In this document: positions 25,169-32,699 of the stretch, piece after piece
Layout: each line of letters opens with the position of its first letter
How positions within the stretch are numbered: position 1 is the first letter of the stretch
From: Acidimicrobiaceae bacterium
Lineage (GTDB): Bacteria > Actinomycetota > Acidimicrobiia > Acidimicrobiales > UBA8190
Direction of reading: 5' to 3'
DNA length: 32,721 nt
Assembly (NCBI GenBank): GCA_003151475.1
Contig: PLXQ01000071.1
Span: forward strand, 6,731-39,451
Position numbers and translations under genes: made by a program
The notes under the pieces: generated by a model
What the model was told of the DNA's origin: nothing
Seen by the model: only the letters and a program-made list of their open reading frames with translations
Database searches by the model: none

Positions 25169-25183
25169 GCCGTCTCGCTCATG
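25156..25183. repeat. 14-bp tandem duplication at an operon junction
   Basis: CCGTCTCGCTCATG occurs twice in direct succession (25156-25169 and 25170-25183). On the minus strand each copy contains ATGAGCGAGACGG. The upstream ATG overlaps the stop of the AhpD-like gene (ATGA) and opens a five-codon frame ending in TGA, which overlaps the ATG of the epimerase gene. Confidence 0.95.
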
Positions 25184-25766
25184 CCTGCGCCTGCTCCGGG
25201 ACGTCGGAGTAGGCGGTATCCACCTGGTCGGCGGCGTAGGCGATCACCGGAGGACTCGTTCCGAAGACATCGAGCGTGTGGATGAAACGGTGAAGTCCCA
25301 TGGTCTGGGCACAGGTGAAGCCGAGCTCAACGATCTGGGCGGCGGTGAAGACCTTGCCGAGCTCCCGGTAGACCTCGTCGTCGATGGCGTGGTGGTCGGC
25401 GGAGAGAAGATCGAGAAATGCCACGGCCAGGCGTTCCTGCTCCGTCAGTTGGGAGCCCCCGGGCGTAATCAGGCAGGCCACGTCATCATCGGTGATCGAG
25501 TCGTGTTTGCGCGACTGCATGCAGGGTTGGCATTCGCCCAGCTGCGCGCTGCGGATCCGGATGAGCTCGACGATTCTGGCGCCCAGGAGGCTCTGCTTGC
25601 CCATCATGCCGCGCGCCGCATTGGTCATGATGATCTGCATGGTCTTGTAGGCGAAGATCTGTAAGGGCACGGGTGTGGCGTAGGTACCGTCGGCCACTCC
25701 CTCTTCGATGATCCGTCGTGGCTCCGCGGCCAGCTCGTCCAACGGAATCGGTTCAATCCTGGGCAT
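25179..25766 (-). CDS. Carboxymuconolactone decarboxylase / AhpD-like family protein
   Basis: 195-residue all-helical protein of the AhpD/CMD superfamily. The core motif is seen as IVELIRIRSAQLGECQPCMQ with C79 and C82 (CxxC) and a following H88 (SRKHD), and the second half has EQERLAVAFLDLL and FTAAQIVELGFTCAQ. A CxxC of this type usually acts as a thiol-dependent peroxidase or disulfide reductase site; true decarboxylases lack it. Many long CMD-like proteins in actinobacteria have no assigned substrate. It is the first gene of a two-gene minus-strand operon with the SDR epimerase, and is divergent from an SDR at 25842. Confidence 0.88.
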   Translation of the reverse strand: MPRIEPIPLDELAAEPRRIIEEGVADGTYATPVPLQIFAYKTMQIIMTNAARGMMGKQSLLGARIVELIRIRSAQLGECQPCMQSRKHDSITDDDVACLITPGGSQLTEQERLAVAFLDLLSADHHAIDDEVYRELGKVFTAAQIVELGFTCAQTMGLHRFIHTLDVFGTSPPVIAYAADQVDTAYSDVPEQAQA

Positions 25767-25841
25767 GCACTACCTGCTCTCGGCCGGGGCGACGGTCTGT
25801 TCTCGCTGCGATGTCTCGAACTTATCTAGGCTGTCAATCTT

Positions 25842-26648
25842 ATGTCCATGGACCCCTCATCAGTTCTGCTCACCGACCGGGTCGCCGTCGTAACCGGTGG
25901 TGGGGCGGGAATCGGCCGGGGCATCGCGCGCGGCTTCGCCGCCTTCGGCGCCAAGGTGGCCATCTGGGAGCGCGATGCCGACAGCACGGCGGCGGCGGCG
26001 GCGGAGGTTGGCGGGCTCGGCATCGTCACCGACGTCCGCGAATCAGCCCAGGTGGACGAGGCTCTGGCCCGGACGACGGCCGAGCTCGGGCCGGTGAGCA
26101 TCCTGGTCAACAACGCCGGCGGCGTCTTTCTGTCGCCACTGCTCGAGACGTCGGAGAACGGCTGGGACGCGCTGTACCGGGCCAACTTGAAACACGTGAT
26201 CCTGTGTACCCAGCGGGTGGCCCGGGCCATGGTGGAGAACGGATCGGGCGGCAGCATCATCAGCATCACCTCGATCGAGGGTGTGCGGGCCGCCCCCGGC
26301 TACGCCGCCTACGCCGCGGCCAAGGCCGGGGTGATCAATTTCACCAAGACGGCGGCGCTCGAGCTCGCCCCCCACGGCATCCGGGTGAACGCTCTCGCTC
26401 CCGACATCACCATGACCGAGGGGATGGCGTCGGTGGCCCCGCCCGGAGCAGAAAAGCGCTTCGGTTTCACCGTCCCCATGGGGCGCCCCGGCCACGTTGA
26501 TGAGATGGCCGGCGCCGCGGTGTTCCTCGCCGGTGCTTTGTCGAGCTATGTGACGGGGCAGACCATTCATGTCGACGGAGGAACGCAGGCGTCGAGCGGC
26601 TGGTACCACCGTCCCGACGACGGCTTCTACGTCCTCGGCCCGTCCTGA
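25842..26648 (+). CDS. SDR family oxidoreductase
   Basis: 268-residue classical short-chain dehydrogenase/reductase. It shows the cofactor motif TGGGAGIGRGIARG, NNAGG, the catalytic Ser in SITSIEG, and YAAYAAAK with the Tyr/Lys pair. Later parts are ALELAPHGIRVNALAP and the C-terminal VTGQTIHVDGGTQASSGW. The tail after the conserved end (YHRPDDGFYVLGPS) is slightly longer than usual. Start may be ATG 25842 or ATG 25848. Divergent from the AhpD-like/epimerase operon with 75 bp between; it is probably part of the same pathway (inference). Confidence 0.9.
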   Translation: MSMDPSSVLLTDRVAVVTGGGAGIGRGIARGFAAFGAKVAIWERDADSTAAAAAEVGGLGIVTDVRESAQVDEALARTTAELGPVSILVNNAGGVFLSPLLETSENGWDALYRANLKHVILCTQRVARAMVENGSGGSIISITSIEGVRAAPGYAAYAAAKAGVINFTKTAALELAPHGIRVNALAPDITMTEGMASVAPPGAEKRFGFTVPMGRPGHVDEMAGAAVFLAGALSSYVTGQTIHVDGGTQASSGWYHRPDDGFYVLGPS

Positions 26649-26700
26649 TCCTGCCCCCGGGTCCCGGGATGGTCGGGGTGGGGCGTTGCCGGGACGCCGC

Positions 26701-27501
26701 CTAATCGTCGTCGCGGCCGGCGGAACCGACGTGGGAGGACATACCGCCGTCGATGGCGATCATCTGTCCCGTGATGTAGCGGGACTCGTCGGAGGCTAAG
26801 AAGACGACGAGGTTGGCTACGTCATCGGGTTCTCCGACGTAGGGCGTGAGTGTGGCCCGGCCGAGTCCCTCCAACATGTGCTCGGTCAGATGGGCCCGGA
26901 CGGCGTCGGTGATGATGAGACCGGGAACGATGGTGTTGACGCGGACGCCCTGCTTGCCGTGGCCCGTGGCCACGTACATGGTCAAGGTGTTCACACCCGC
27001 CTTGGAGACGCCGTAGGCGGTGCGGGTCCTGTCCCCTTTGAGCGAGGCCCCCGAGGACATGTTGATGATGGAACCGCCGCCATTGCGGACCATCTCGGGG
27101 ATGGCGTGCTTGCACATGAGCATCTGGCTGCGGAGGTTGACGGCCATGGTCCTCTCCCAGACCTCCACCGACAGCTCGGTCACCTTGGTGTCACGCGATA
27201 AGAAGTCGGAGTCGGTCAGCGCCGCATTGTTGTGCAGGATGTCCAGTCGCCCGTAGTGGGTGACCGTCGCTCGCACGGCAGCGGCCACGTCGGGCTCCTC
27301 CGAAAGATCGGCCTGTACTCCGACGGCGATGGCACCGGTGCCCAAGATGGCCTCGGCCACGTGCGCTGCTTTCTCGCCGTTGACGTCGACGACGGCCACC
27401 GAGGCGCCCTCCCGGGCCAGAGCGCGCGCCGTTGCGCTCCCGATACCCCCGGCCCCACCCGTCACCATGGCGACCTTGCCGTCCAGACGTCCCACGGCCA
27501 T
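26701..27501 (-). CDS. SDR family oxidoreductase
   Basis: 266-residue classical SDR. It shows TGGAGGIGSATARAL, the D-rich VAVVDVNGEKA after beta-2 (favouring NAD), NNAALTDSDF, the catalytic Ser in NMSSGASL and YGVSKAG with the Tyr/Lys pair, then GVRVNTIVPGLI and ITGQMIAIDGGMSSH. ATG 27501 has GGAG 9-10 nt upstream. It converges with the previous SDR (52 bp gap, which contains a weak GGCGT/ACGCC hairpin at about 26682-26698) and is only moderately similar to it by eye, so not a recent duplicate. Substrate unknown. Confidence 0.9.
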   Translation of the reverse strand: MAVGRLDGKVAMVTGGAGGIGSATARALAREGASVAVVDVNGEKAAHVAEAILGTGAIAVGVQADLSEEPDVAAAVRATVTHYGRLDILHNNAALTDSDFLSRDTKVTELSVEVWERTMAVNLRSQMLMCKHAIPEMVRNGGGSIINMSSGASLKGDRTRTAYGVSKAGVNTLTMYVATGHGKQGVRVNTIVPGLIITDAVRAHLTEHMLEGLGRATLTPYVGEPDDVANLVVFLASDESRYITGQMIAIDGGMSSHVGSAGRDDD

Positions 27502-27539
27502 CAGCGTGCTCCAGGGAAGAGGTGCATGCCAATCGGGAG

Positions 27540-27887
27540 GGCATCACGCGCCCACGCGCTCGCCGACGGCGGTGTGAGGCGCCGACTGCTGACCGACGAC
27601 GTGCTGGTGACCATGCCGCCCGTTCCGTTGGAGTACCAGGGCCGCGAGCTGGTCGAGCGGTTCTTCGCCGTCGTCGCCTTCCGTGATGGTCGTACGTTCC
27701 GGCTGATCGCCACCCGGGCCAACGGTCAACCGGCATTCGGTATCTATGTCCGGGAGCCTCGAGCCAGTGTCCTGCACGCCAACGGGCTGCTCGTGATTAC
27801 CTCGCCGGCAATCGGATCAGCACTATGACGCGCTTCGACAACAGCGTGTTGCCCCAGTTCGGACTGCCGCGGAGCCTTCCCGGCTGA
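27540..27887 (+). pseudogene. Remnant of an ECF sigma factor: C-terminal SnoaL-like domain only
   Basis: The reading LLTDDVLVTMPPVPLEYQG, then ELVERFFAVVAFRDGR, TRANGQPAFGIYV and HANGLLVIT matches the C-terminal SnoaL-like domain of SigG/ECF41-type sigma factors. The frame ends early at TGA near 27828, but the expected continuation (LAGNRISTMTRFDN, then SVLPQFGLPRSLPG and stop at 27885-27887) is in the +1 frame, so a one-base deletion near 27798-27805 explains the break. The sigma domains 2 and 4 that should precede it are absent; the sequence upstream is the start of a gene on the other strand. This is a 5'-truncated, frameshifted relic. Product, if any, is unlikely to be functional. Confidence 0.8.
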
Positions 27888-27950
27888 ATCCTCGTTGGAC
27901 CGGTCGGCGCCTGTCGTCGGGCGCCGACGAACAGGCGGGTCCGGACTTGA

Positions 27951-28571
27951 TCAGTCGAAGCTGGGCTTGCGGTCGCGGGTGCGCTTGAGCTCGAAGAAGC
28001 CGTCGGTACCGGCCACGGCCAGGACGCCGTCCCACAGCTTGCCCGCCGCCTCGGCTCGCGGGATGGGCGTGACCACGGGGCCGAAAAAGGCCACACCTTC
28101 GACACTGATGACGGGGGTGCCGACATCGAGGCCGACCTGGTCCATGCCCTTTTGGTGAGACGCCTTGATGATGTCGTCGAATTCGGTGCTGGTGGCCGCC
28201 TCCAGGATCGAGGGGGGAAGACCCACCTCCGCCACCGCCTCGGCCAAGGCGTCGGCGTCCCTGCGCTGTTGGATGTGGAATTGGGTCCCGATGGCGGTGT
28301 AGAGCGGCAGGACGATGTCGTCGCCACGTTGGGCCTGGGCGGCGGCGACCAGACGGACGGGACCCCATGCCTGTTGCATTCGCTCGAGATACTCCTCACT
28401 GAGTCCCTCACCGTCGTGCTGGACCAGGTTGAGATAGGCCAGAGACATGAGGTGCCAGGTGGTCGTAACTGGTCTGACCTGCTCCACCTCGAGCATCCAC
28501 CGCGAGGTGATCCATGCCCAGGGGCAGAGTGGGTCGAACCAGAAATCAGCAGACGTTCGGGAACCCCTCAC
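27951..28571 (-). CDS. DsbA-family, Rv2466c-like (mycothiol-dependent reductase) protein
   Basis: 206-residue thioredoxin-fold protein matching Rv2466c of Mycobacterium, a mycothiol-dependent oxidoreductase/nitroreductase. Matching segments are DFWFDPLCPWAWITSRW, WHLMSLAYLN, MQQAWGPVRLVAAAQ, DVGTPVISVEGVAFFGPV and AGKLWDGVLAV ending in FFELKRTRDRKPSFD. The active site reads C16-P-W-A19; in Rv2466c as I recall it is CPWC, so the second cysteine is missing and only a monothiol mechanism (mixed disulfide with mycothiol) is possible. It implies a mycothiol-producing actinobacterium. It starts at GTG 28571 with GGAG close upstream. Cytosolic, no signal peptide. Confidence 0.9.
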   Translation of the reverse strand: MRGSRTSADFWFDPLCPWAWITSRWMLEVEQVRPVTTTWHLMSLAYLNLVQHDGEGLSEEYLERMQQAWGPVRLVAAAQAQRGDDIVLPLYTAIGTQFHIQQRRDADALAEAVAEVGLPPSILEAATSTEFDDIIKASHQKGMDQVGLDVGTPVISVEGVAFFGPVVTPIPRAEAAGKLWDGVLAVAGTDGFFELKRTRDRKPSFD

Positions 28572-28706
28572 ACTCCATTCAACGCCTGGTGAGCCGGGTT
28601 ATTGCCTCCGTGCCGTTCGCCGACCGGTGGGGCTCTGGGCCGAAGACGGCTCTCGCCCCCGAGAAGACAGCCGAGATCAGGTAAGCGGATCGCGGGCGAT
28701 CGGGAC

Positions 28707-28712
28707 TAGGGT
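28707..28712 (+). promoter_or_regulatory. Candidate -10 element of the helicase gene
   Basis: TAGGGT fits the TAnnnT -10 pattern and lies 9 nt before ATG 28722. Transcription would start 1-3 nt before or at the start codon, so the mRNA is leaderless or nearly so, in keeping with the lack of a ribosome-binding site. Confidence 0.5.
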
Positions 28713-28721
28713 AGCGAACAT

Positions 28722-30737
28722 ATGTTCGACTTGGCCGGGGCCTGGGACGAGGGTCTCGACGACGCCCAGATAGCGGCGGCCACCCACGGCGACGGGCCCC
28801 TGATCGTGATGGCCGGGGCCGGGACGGGCAAGACGCGGGCGCTGACGGCGCGGGTGGCGTGGTTATTGGAGAGGGGCATCGGCGCCGAGCGGATCCTGCT
28901 GCTGACCTTCACCCGGCGGGCCGCCGACGACATGCTGGCCCGGGCCAGCGCCCTGATCGGCGCCGAACCGGGGCGGCGGAGGCCGCGCGGCGGGACCTTT
29001 CACGCCGTGGCCCACCGTTACGTCGCCGCCTATGCCGGATCCCTGGGCTTGCCCGATTCCTTCACCGTCCTTGACCCGGGTGAGGCCGCCGACTTGATGG
29101 ACCTGCTGCGAGGGCAGCACGCGTTGGTGGGGACGAAGGTGAGGATGCCGCGGTCGGCCACTCTGGTCGAGGCCTACTCCCGGTGCATAAACACGCAACG
29201 ACCGCTGCGGGAGGTTCTGGCCGTCGACTACCCGTGGTGCGAGCCCCACCTCGACGCCATGGCCGCGTTGTTCCGGGCCTTTACGGCCCGAAAGCGCGCC
29301 GGTGCGCTCCTCGACTTCGACGATCTGCTGCTGTACTGGCGGGCTCTGCTCGGCCATGAAGAGCTGGGTCCGCACCTGGCCGGCCGCTTCGACCATGTCC
29401 TGGTGGACGAGTACCAGGATGTGAACACTCTCCAGGTCGACATCGTGCGAAGTCTTCGTCCCGAGGGCCGGGGGCTGACCGTGGTGGGCGACGACGCCCA
29501 GGCCATCTACGGATTCCGGGGTGCCGATGCGCGCCACCTGCACGATCTCGCCGAACAGTGGCCGGACACCACCGTCGTCCGGCTCGAGCGAAACTTCCGC
29601 TCCCGGCAGGCCGTTCTCGATCTGGCCAACGCCGTGCGGCCGGCGGAGGACGGCAACCGGCTGGTGCTCTACAGCGACCGACCACCGGGGCCCCGGCCGC
29701 GACTCGTGCGCTGCCATGACGCGCCGGCCGAGGCGCGCGCCATTGCCGACGGGGTTCTCGAGGCTCACGAACGTGGCGTGGCCTTGCGCGATCAGGCGGT
29801 CCTCGTGCGCGCCGCGCACCACAGCGACCTGGTGGAGATCGAGCTGTCGGTGCGGCGGATCCCTTACCGGAAGTACGGCGGTCTGCGTTTCTTGGAAGCG
29901 GCGCATGTGAAGGACTTTGTGACCACCGCCCGTTTGCTCGACAATCCGCATGACGAGATCGTCTGGTTCCGACTCCTGCGGCTGCATCAGGGAATCGGCC
30001 CCGCCCGGGCCCGCGCCTTGGTGGCCATGTTGCAACCGGGAACCGACGATGTGCTGCCCCATTGGCCCGACGCCGTGGCTGCCGCTCCCGCCGCCACCCG
30101 GACGGCGTTGTCCGGCACCCTCGACGGCCTCGACGGCGCCCGCGGCCGGACGACGGCGGGGAGGCGGGCCGAGGCCGTGCTCGGTGTGTTGCGGCCGTTG
30201 GTGGAGGTCCGCTATCCCGACGCCGCCGTGAGGCTCGGGGATCTCGACCGGCTGGTGGCCACCGCCGCCGGCGTGGACGATCTTCAAGGGTGGCTGGCCG
30301 AGTTGACCCTCGACCCGCCCCGGTCGACGGGCGACCTGGCCGGGCCCCCCCACATCGACGAGGACTACGTCGTGATCTCGACGATCCATTCGGCCAAGGG
30401 ACTCGAATGGTCGATCGTGCATCTCCCTCATCTTGTCGACGGAGCCTTTCCGTCCGACATGGCCCTCAAATCACCGGCGGGCCTGGCCGAGGAGCGCCGA
30501 CTGTTTTACGTCGCCGTGACCCGGGCCCGCGATGAGCTGAGCCTGTACGCACCGCTGCGGATGCCGCACCACCGTCACGCCCGCGACGACCGCTACAGCA
30601 TCGCCCCCGCCAGTCGCTTCCTCGACGGTCCCGCCATGTCGGCTCTCGAGATCGAGGAGCTGATCCCCGTCCGGGACCGGGTGCCGGCGGGACCCCTGAC
30701 GCCGATCGAGATCGATCTCGCTCCCCTCTGGCGCTGA
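28722..30737 (+). CDS. UvrD/PcrA/Rep-family ATP-dependent DNA helicase
   Basis: 671-residue superfamily 1A 3'-5' DNA helicase for repair or replication restart. Motifs in order: Q motif (LDDAQIAAAT), I (MAGAGTGKTRAL, about residue 30), Ia (LLLTFTRRAADDM), II (HVLVDEYQDVN), III (VVGDDAQAIYGFRGAD), IV (RLERNFRSRQAVLDLA), V (VISTIHSAKGLEWSIVHL) and VI (RLFYVAVTRARDELSLY). It is a little shorter than PcrA or UvrD (about 720-780), lacking the C-terminal tail used for RNA polymerase contact and having no HRDC domain. It starts at ATG 28722 right after a candidate -10 box. It converges with the permease gene, with 16 bp between. Confidence 0.94.
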   Translation: MFDLAGAWDEGLDDAQIAAATHGDGPLIVMAGAGTGKTRALTARVAWLLERGIGAERILLLTFTRRAADDMLARASALIGAEPGRRRPRGGTFHAVAHRYVAAYAGSLGLPDSFTVLDPGEAADLMDLLRGQHALVGTKVRMPRSATLVEAYSRCINTQRPLREVLAVDYPWCEPHLDAMAALFRAFTARKRAGALLDFDDLLLYWRALLGHEELGPHLAGRFDHVLVDEYQDVNTLQVDIVRSLRPEGRGLTVVGDDAQAIYGFRGADARHLHDLAEQWPDTTVVRLERNFRSRQAVLDLANAVRPAEDGNRLVLYSDRPPGPRPRLVRCHDAPAEARAIADGVLEAHERGVALRDQAVLVRAAHHSDLVEIELSVRRIPYRKYGGLRFLEAAHVKDFVTTARLLDNPHDEIVWFRLLRLHQGIGPARARALVAMLQPGTDDVLPHWPDAVAAAPAATRTALSGTLDGLDGARGRTTAGRRAEAVLGVLRPLVEVRYPDAAVRLGDLDRLVATAAGVDDLQGWLAELTLDPPRSTGDLAGPPHIDEDYVVISTIHSAKGLEWSIVHLPHLVDGAFPSDMALKSPAGLAEERRLFYVAVTRARDELSLYAPLRMPHHRHARDDRYSIAPASRFLDGPAMSALEIEELIPVRDRVPAGPLTPIEIDLAPLWR

Positions 30738-30753
30738 CCCGTCGCTGGTTGAC

Positions 30754-31908
30754 TCAGACGTGCTCGTGCTCGGGCACCCCACCCATCATCTTCAACATCG
30801 GTAGGGCGCCGGTGCGGACGAATCGGTAGACGAGTCCCGCCGCCAGCACCAGGGCCGCGATGTTGAGAAACGTCGTGTAGTCCCAGTGGATGGCCATCTC
30901 CGCCACCTTGGCGTTGCGGGTGGTGGGGATGAGACCGAGAGCACCGAAGAGAAACTCGACGACGTAGCCGGCCAGGACCATGGTGACGTAGAAGGTGGCC
31001 AGGATGAAGAGCATCATGCGGGTGCCGTAGTACTTCCGGTAGATGACCAGGATGGGCAGGATGATGAGGTCGGCGAAGATGAAGGAGACCACTCCGCCGA
31101 AGCTCATTCCTCCGTTCCATAAGACGCCCGCCAAAGGGACATTGCCGATGGAGCAGACGAAGCTGAGCAGGCTGATGATCGGTCCGATCAACGGCCCCCA
31201 GAGCTTCGACACAAGGGGGTGGTGCACGGCGAAGAGATGACGCCAAAAGGAGTCCGGGACCCACGCCGCCACCGCACCGGCGATGAGCAGACCGATGACG
31301 ATGTCTCTGATGACCGCCGCCCACTCCATGACGAAGATGTGCGAGATCGAGGTCAGGGCGGACCTGGAGCGGAGGCGCCGCCAGAGACTGCCGTCCTGCT
31401 GAATGGTCATGTCCATCGCCGCATGTCCTTCCATGGAGCCGGCCAGGCCCTTCTCCGCCTGTGTGGCGGCGGCGTCGAGTAACCGCTGGCGGAGAAAGAG
31501 ACGGAAGAGGACGGCCAGGAGGACGATCATGAGGGGCCCGCCGACGAACTCGGCCAGGGTGAACTGCCAGCCGATGAGCAGGGCCAGGATCACGCCCAAC
31601 TCCACGACGAGATTGGTGGAGGCGATCTCGAAGGTCATGGCGGCGGAAAAGCTGGCCCCTTTGCGGAACAACGACCGGGCCAGGGCGACCGCCGCGTACG
31701 AACACGACGACGACGCCACCCCGAAGCCGGCGGCGACGACCAGGGTGCGGGGCCGGTCATCTCCGAGCAGACGGATGATGGTGCTTCGCCTGACGACGGC
31801 CTGAACCACCGCCGAGAGGGCGAAGCCGAAGATCAGGGCCCAGAGGATCTCCCAGGTCATCGAGCCGGAGATGGTCAGGGCATGACCGAGGGCGTCCAGC
31901 CACCTCAC
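30754..31908 (-). CDS. ArsP/DUF318-type permease
   Basis: Integral membrane permease of 384 residues with about eight to ten helices. Family-typical stretches are GVASSSCSYAAVALARSLF followed by EIASTNLVVELGV, and VCSIGNVPLAGVLWNGGMSF with IFADLIILPILV, as in predicted permeases of the PF03773 (ArsP) type, some of which export organoarsenicals. A His/Met-bearing cytosolic loop (SMEGHAAMDMTIQ) lies in the middle. It starts with GTG whose last bases overlap the stop of the regulator gene (GTGA), so translation is coupled. The frame is open far upstream, but this is antisense-like shadow inside the regulator gene. With a metal-type MerR regulator in the same operon, its cargo is probably a thiophilic metal or organometal (inference). 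Confidence 0.88.
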   Translation of the reverse strand: MRWLDALGHALTISGSMTWEILWALIFGFALSAVVQAVVRRSTIIRLLGDDRPRTLVVAAGFGVASSSCSYAAVALARSLFRKGASFSAAMTFEIASTNLVVELGVILALLIGWQFTLAEFVGGPLMIVLLAVLFRLFLRQRLLDAAATQAEKGLAGSMEGHAAMDMTIQQDGSLWRRLRSRSALTSISHIFVMEWAAVIRDIVIGLLIAGAVAAWVPDSFWRHLFAVHHPLVSKLWGPLIGPIISLLSFVCSIGNVPLAGVLWNGGMSFGGVVSFIFADLIILPILVIYRKYYGTRMMLFILATFYVTMVLAGYVVEFLFGALGLIPTTRNAKVAEMAIHWDYTTFLNIAALVLAAGLVYRFVRTGALPMLKMMGGVPEHEHV

Positions 31909-32624
31909 GGGAGGAGGTTCACCGGAGCCGGCTGACCAAAGAGCGAGATCACCATGTCGGCGGCGTGGGCCGGAGCCCGGACCTCGAGGGCGATGCCGCA
32001 GGCGTCGACGGTGATAGCGAAGGAGAAGAAGGCACAGCAGGCCTGTTCGGCGGCTGTCAGTCGCACGAGCTCCTCGAGGATCCCCGGGCCATCGAATTCC
32101 AAACGGACCGCTCCATCGGGTGCGGTCGTGCGCGCCACGGTGTGGTCGAGGACGGCTTCCCATGCAGAGAGCCGATCGGGAATCTGACCGGCATCGAGAG
32201 TGCACGCAAACGGAGGGGCGGAGGAAAGGCAGGCGCAGTCGTCGGCACAGGGTCCGTCGATCGGTGGCCCGCTCAATTGGGCCGCGGCCCTCTGCAACTG
32301 GAAGGAAAACTCCGTGAGCTCTGCTATCTGGGCCCGGGTCTCCCGAAGCTTGCCGGTGACGAGGGCATGAAGACGGCGCTGGACCGGGCCGCATTTTTCT
32401 GCGTCCCACGTCCCCACCAGGTCGGTGATCTCCTCGAGCGAGCAGCCCAGCTGCTTGGCCCGGGAGATGAAGGCCAGGCGCTCCAGGGTCGAGTGGTCGT
32501 AGATCCGGTACCCCGACGCCGTCCGTGCCGCCGGAACGACTAAGCCGATGCCTTCGTAATACCGCAGCGCCGAGGCCGTGAAGCCACTTTGCTCGGCAAT
32601 CTCACCGATCGTGTATGTGCTCAC
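31905..32624 (-). CDS. MerR-family metal regulator with C-terminal Cys-rich domain
   Basis: 239-residue transcriptional regulator. The N-terminal winged-helix MerR domain reads YTIGEIAEQSGFTASALRYY and continues with SGYRIYDHSTLERLAFI. A coiled coil (about 80-115) follows, with C78 at the position of mercury-MerR's first sensor cysteine. Next comes a Cys cluster C126, C130, C132 and C141 (DGPCADDCACLSS). Unlike plain MerR (about 140 residues), about 95 residues follow with EQACCAFFSFAI (C196, C197) and C209, a small alpha/beta domain often joined to mercury-type proteins in actinobacteria. It probably senses a thiophilic metal such as Hg, Cd or As and activates its own operon with the downstream permease. 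It starts at GTG 32624. Confidence 0.9.
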   Translation of the reverse strand: MSTYTIGEIAEQSGFTASALRYYEGIGLVVPAARTASGYRIYDHSTLERLAFISRAKQLGCSLEEITDLVGTWDAEKCGPVQRRLHALVTGKLRETRAQIAELTEFSFQLQRAAAQLSGPPIDGPCADDCACLSSAPPFACTLDAGQIPDRLSAWEAVLDHTVARTTAPDGAVRLEFDGPGILEELVRLTAAEQACCAFFSFAITVDACGIALEVRAPAHAADMVISLFGQPAPVNLLP

Positions 32625-32631
32625 CGCCCGA

Positions 32632-32662
32632 TGGTAAACCTTCTAGCCAGGTTGAAGGTCAA
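32632..32662 (-). promoter_or_regulatory. MerR-type promoter/operator with 19-bp spacer
   Basis: On the minus strand TTGACC (-35, 32657-32662) and TTACCA (-10, 32632-32637) are 19 bp apart, the over-long spacer typical of MerR-controlled promoters. The inverted repeat ACCTTC-N10-GAAGGT (32638-32659) fills the spacer. Transcription would start about 7 nt below the -10, at or next to the GTG at 32624, so the message is probably leaderless. It controls the regulator-permease operon. Confidence 0.85.
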
Positions 32663-32699
32663 GACGCCTTCTGCCGGGCGGCAAATGACGCCGTCGAAG

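Noticed and set aside
26649..26700. Terminator between the two convergent SDR genes
   Set aside because: The GGCGT/ACGCC stem is only 5 bp, too weak to call as a separate feature.
28863..30431. 522-codon minus-strand frame opposite the helicase
   Set aside because: It is antisense to helicase motifs I-VI and has Gly/His/Gln-rich composition. Shadow frame.
31909..32409. N-terminal extension of the permease by 167 codons
   Set aside because: The extension is Arg/Pro-rich and lies inside the regulator gene in another frame. The GTG at 31908 overlapping the regulator stop is the natural coupled start.
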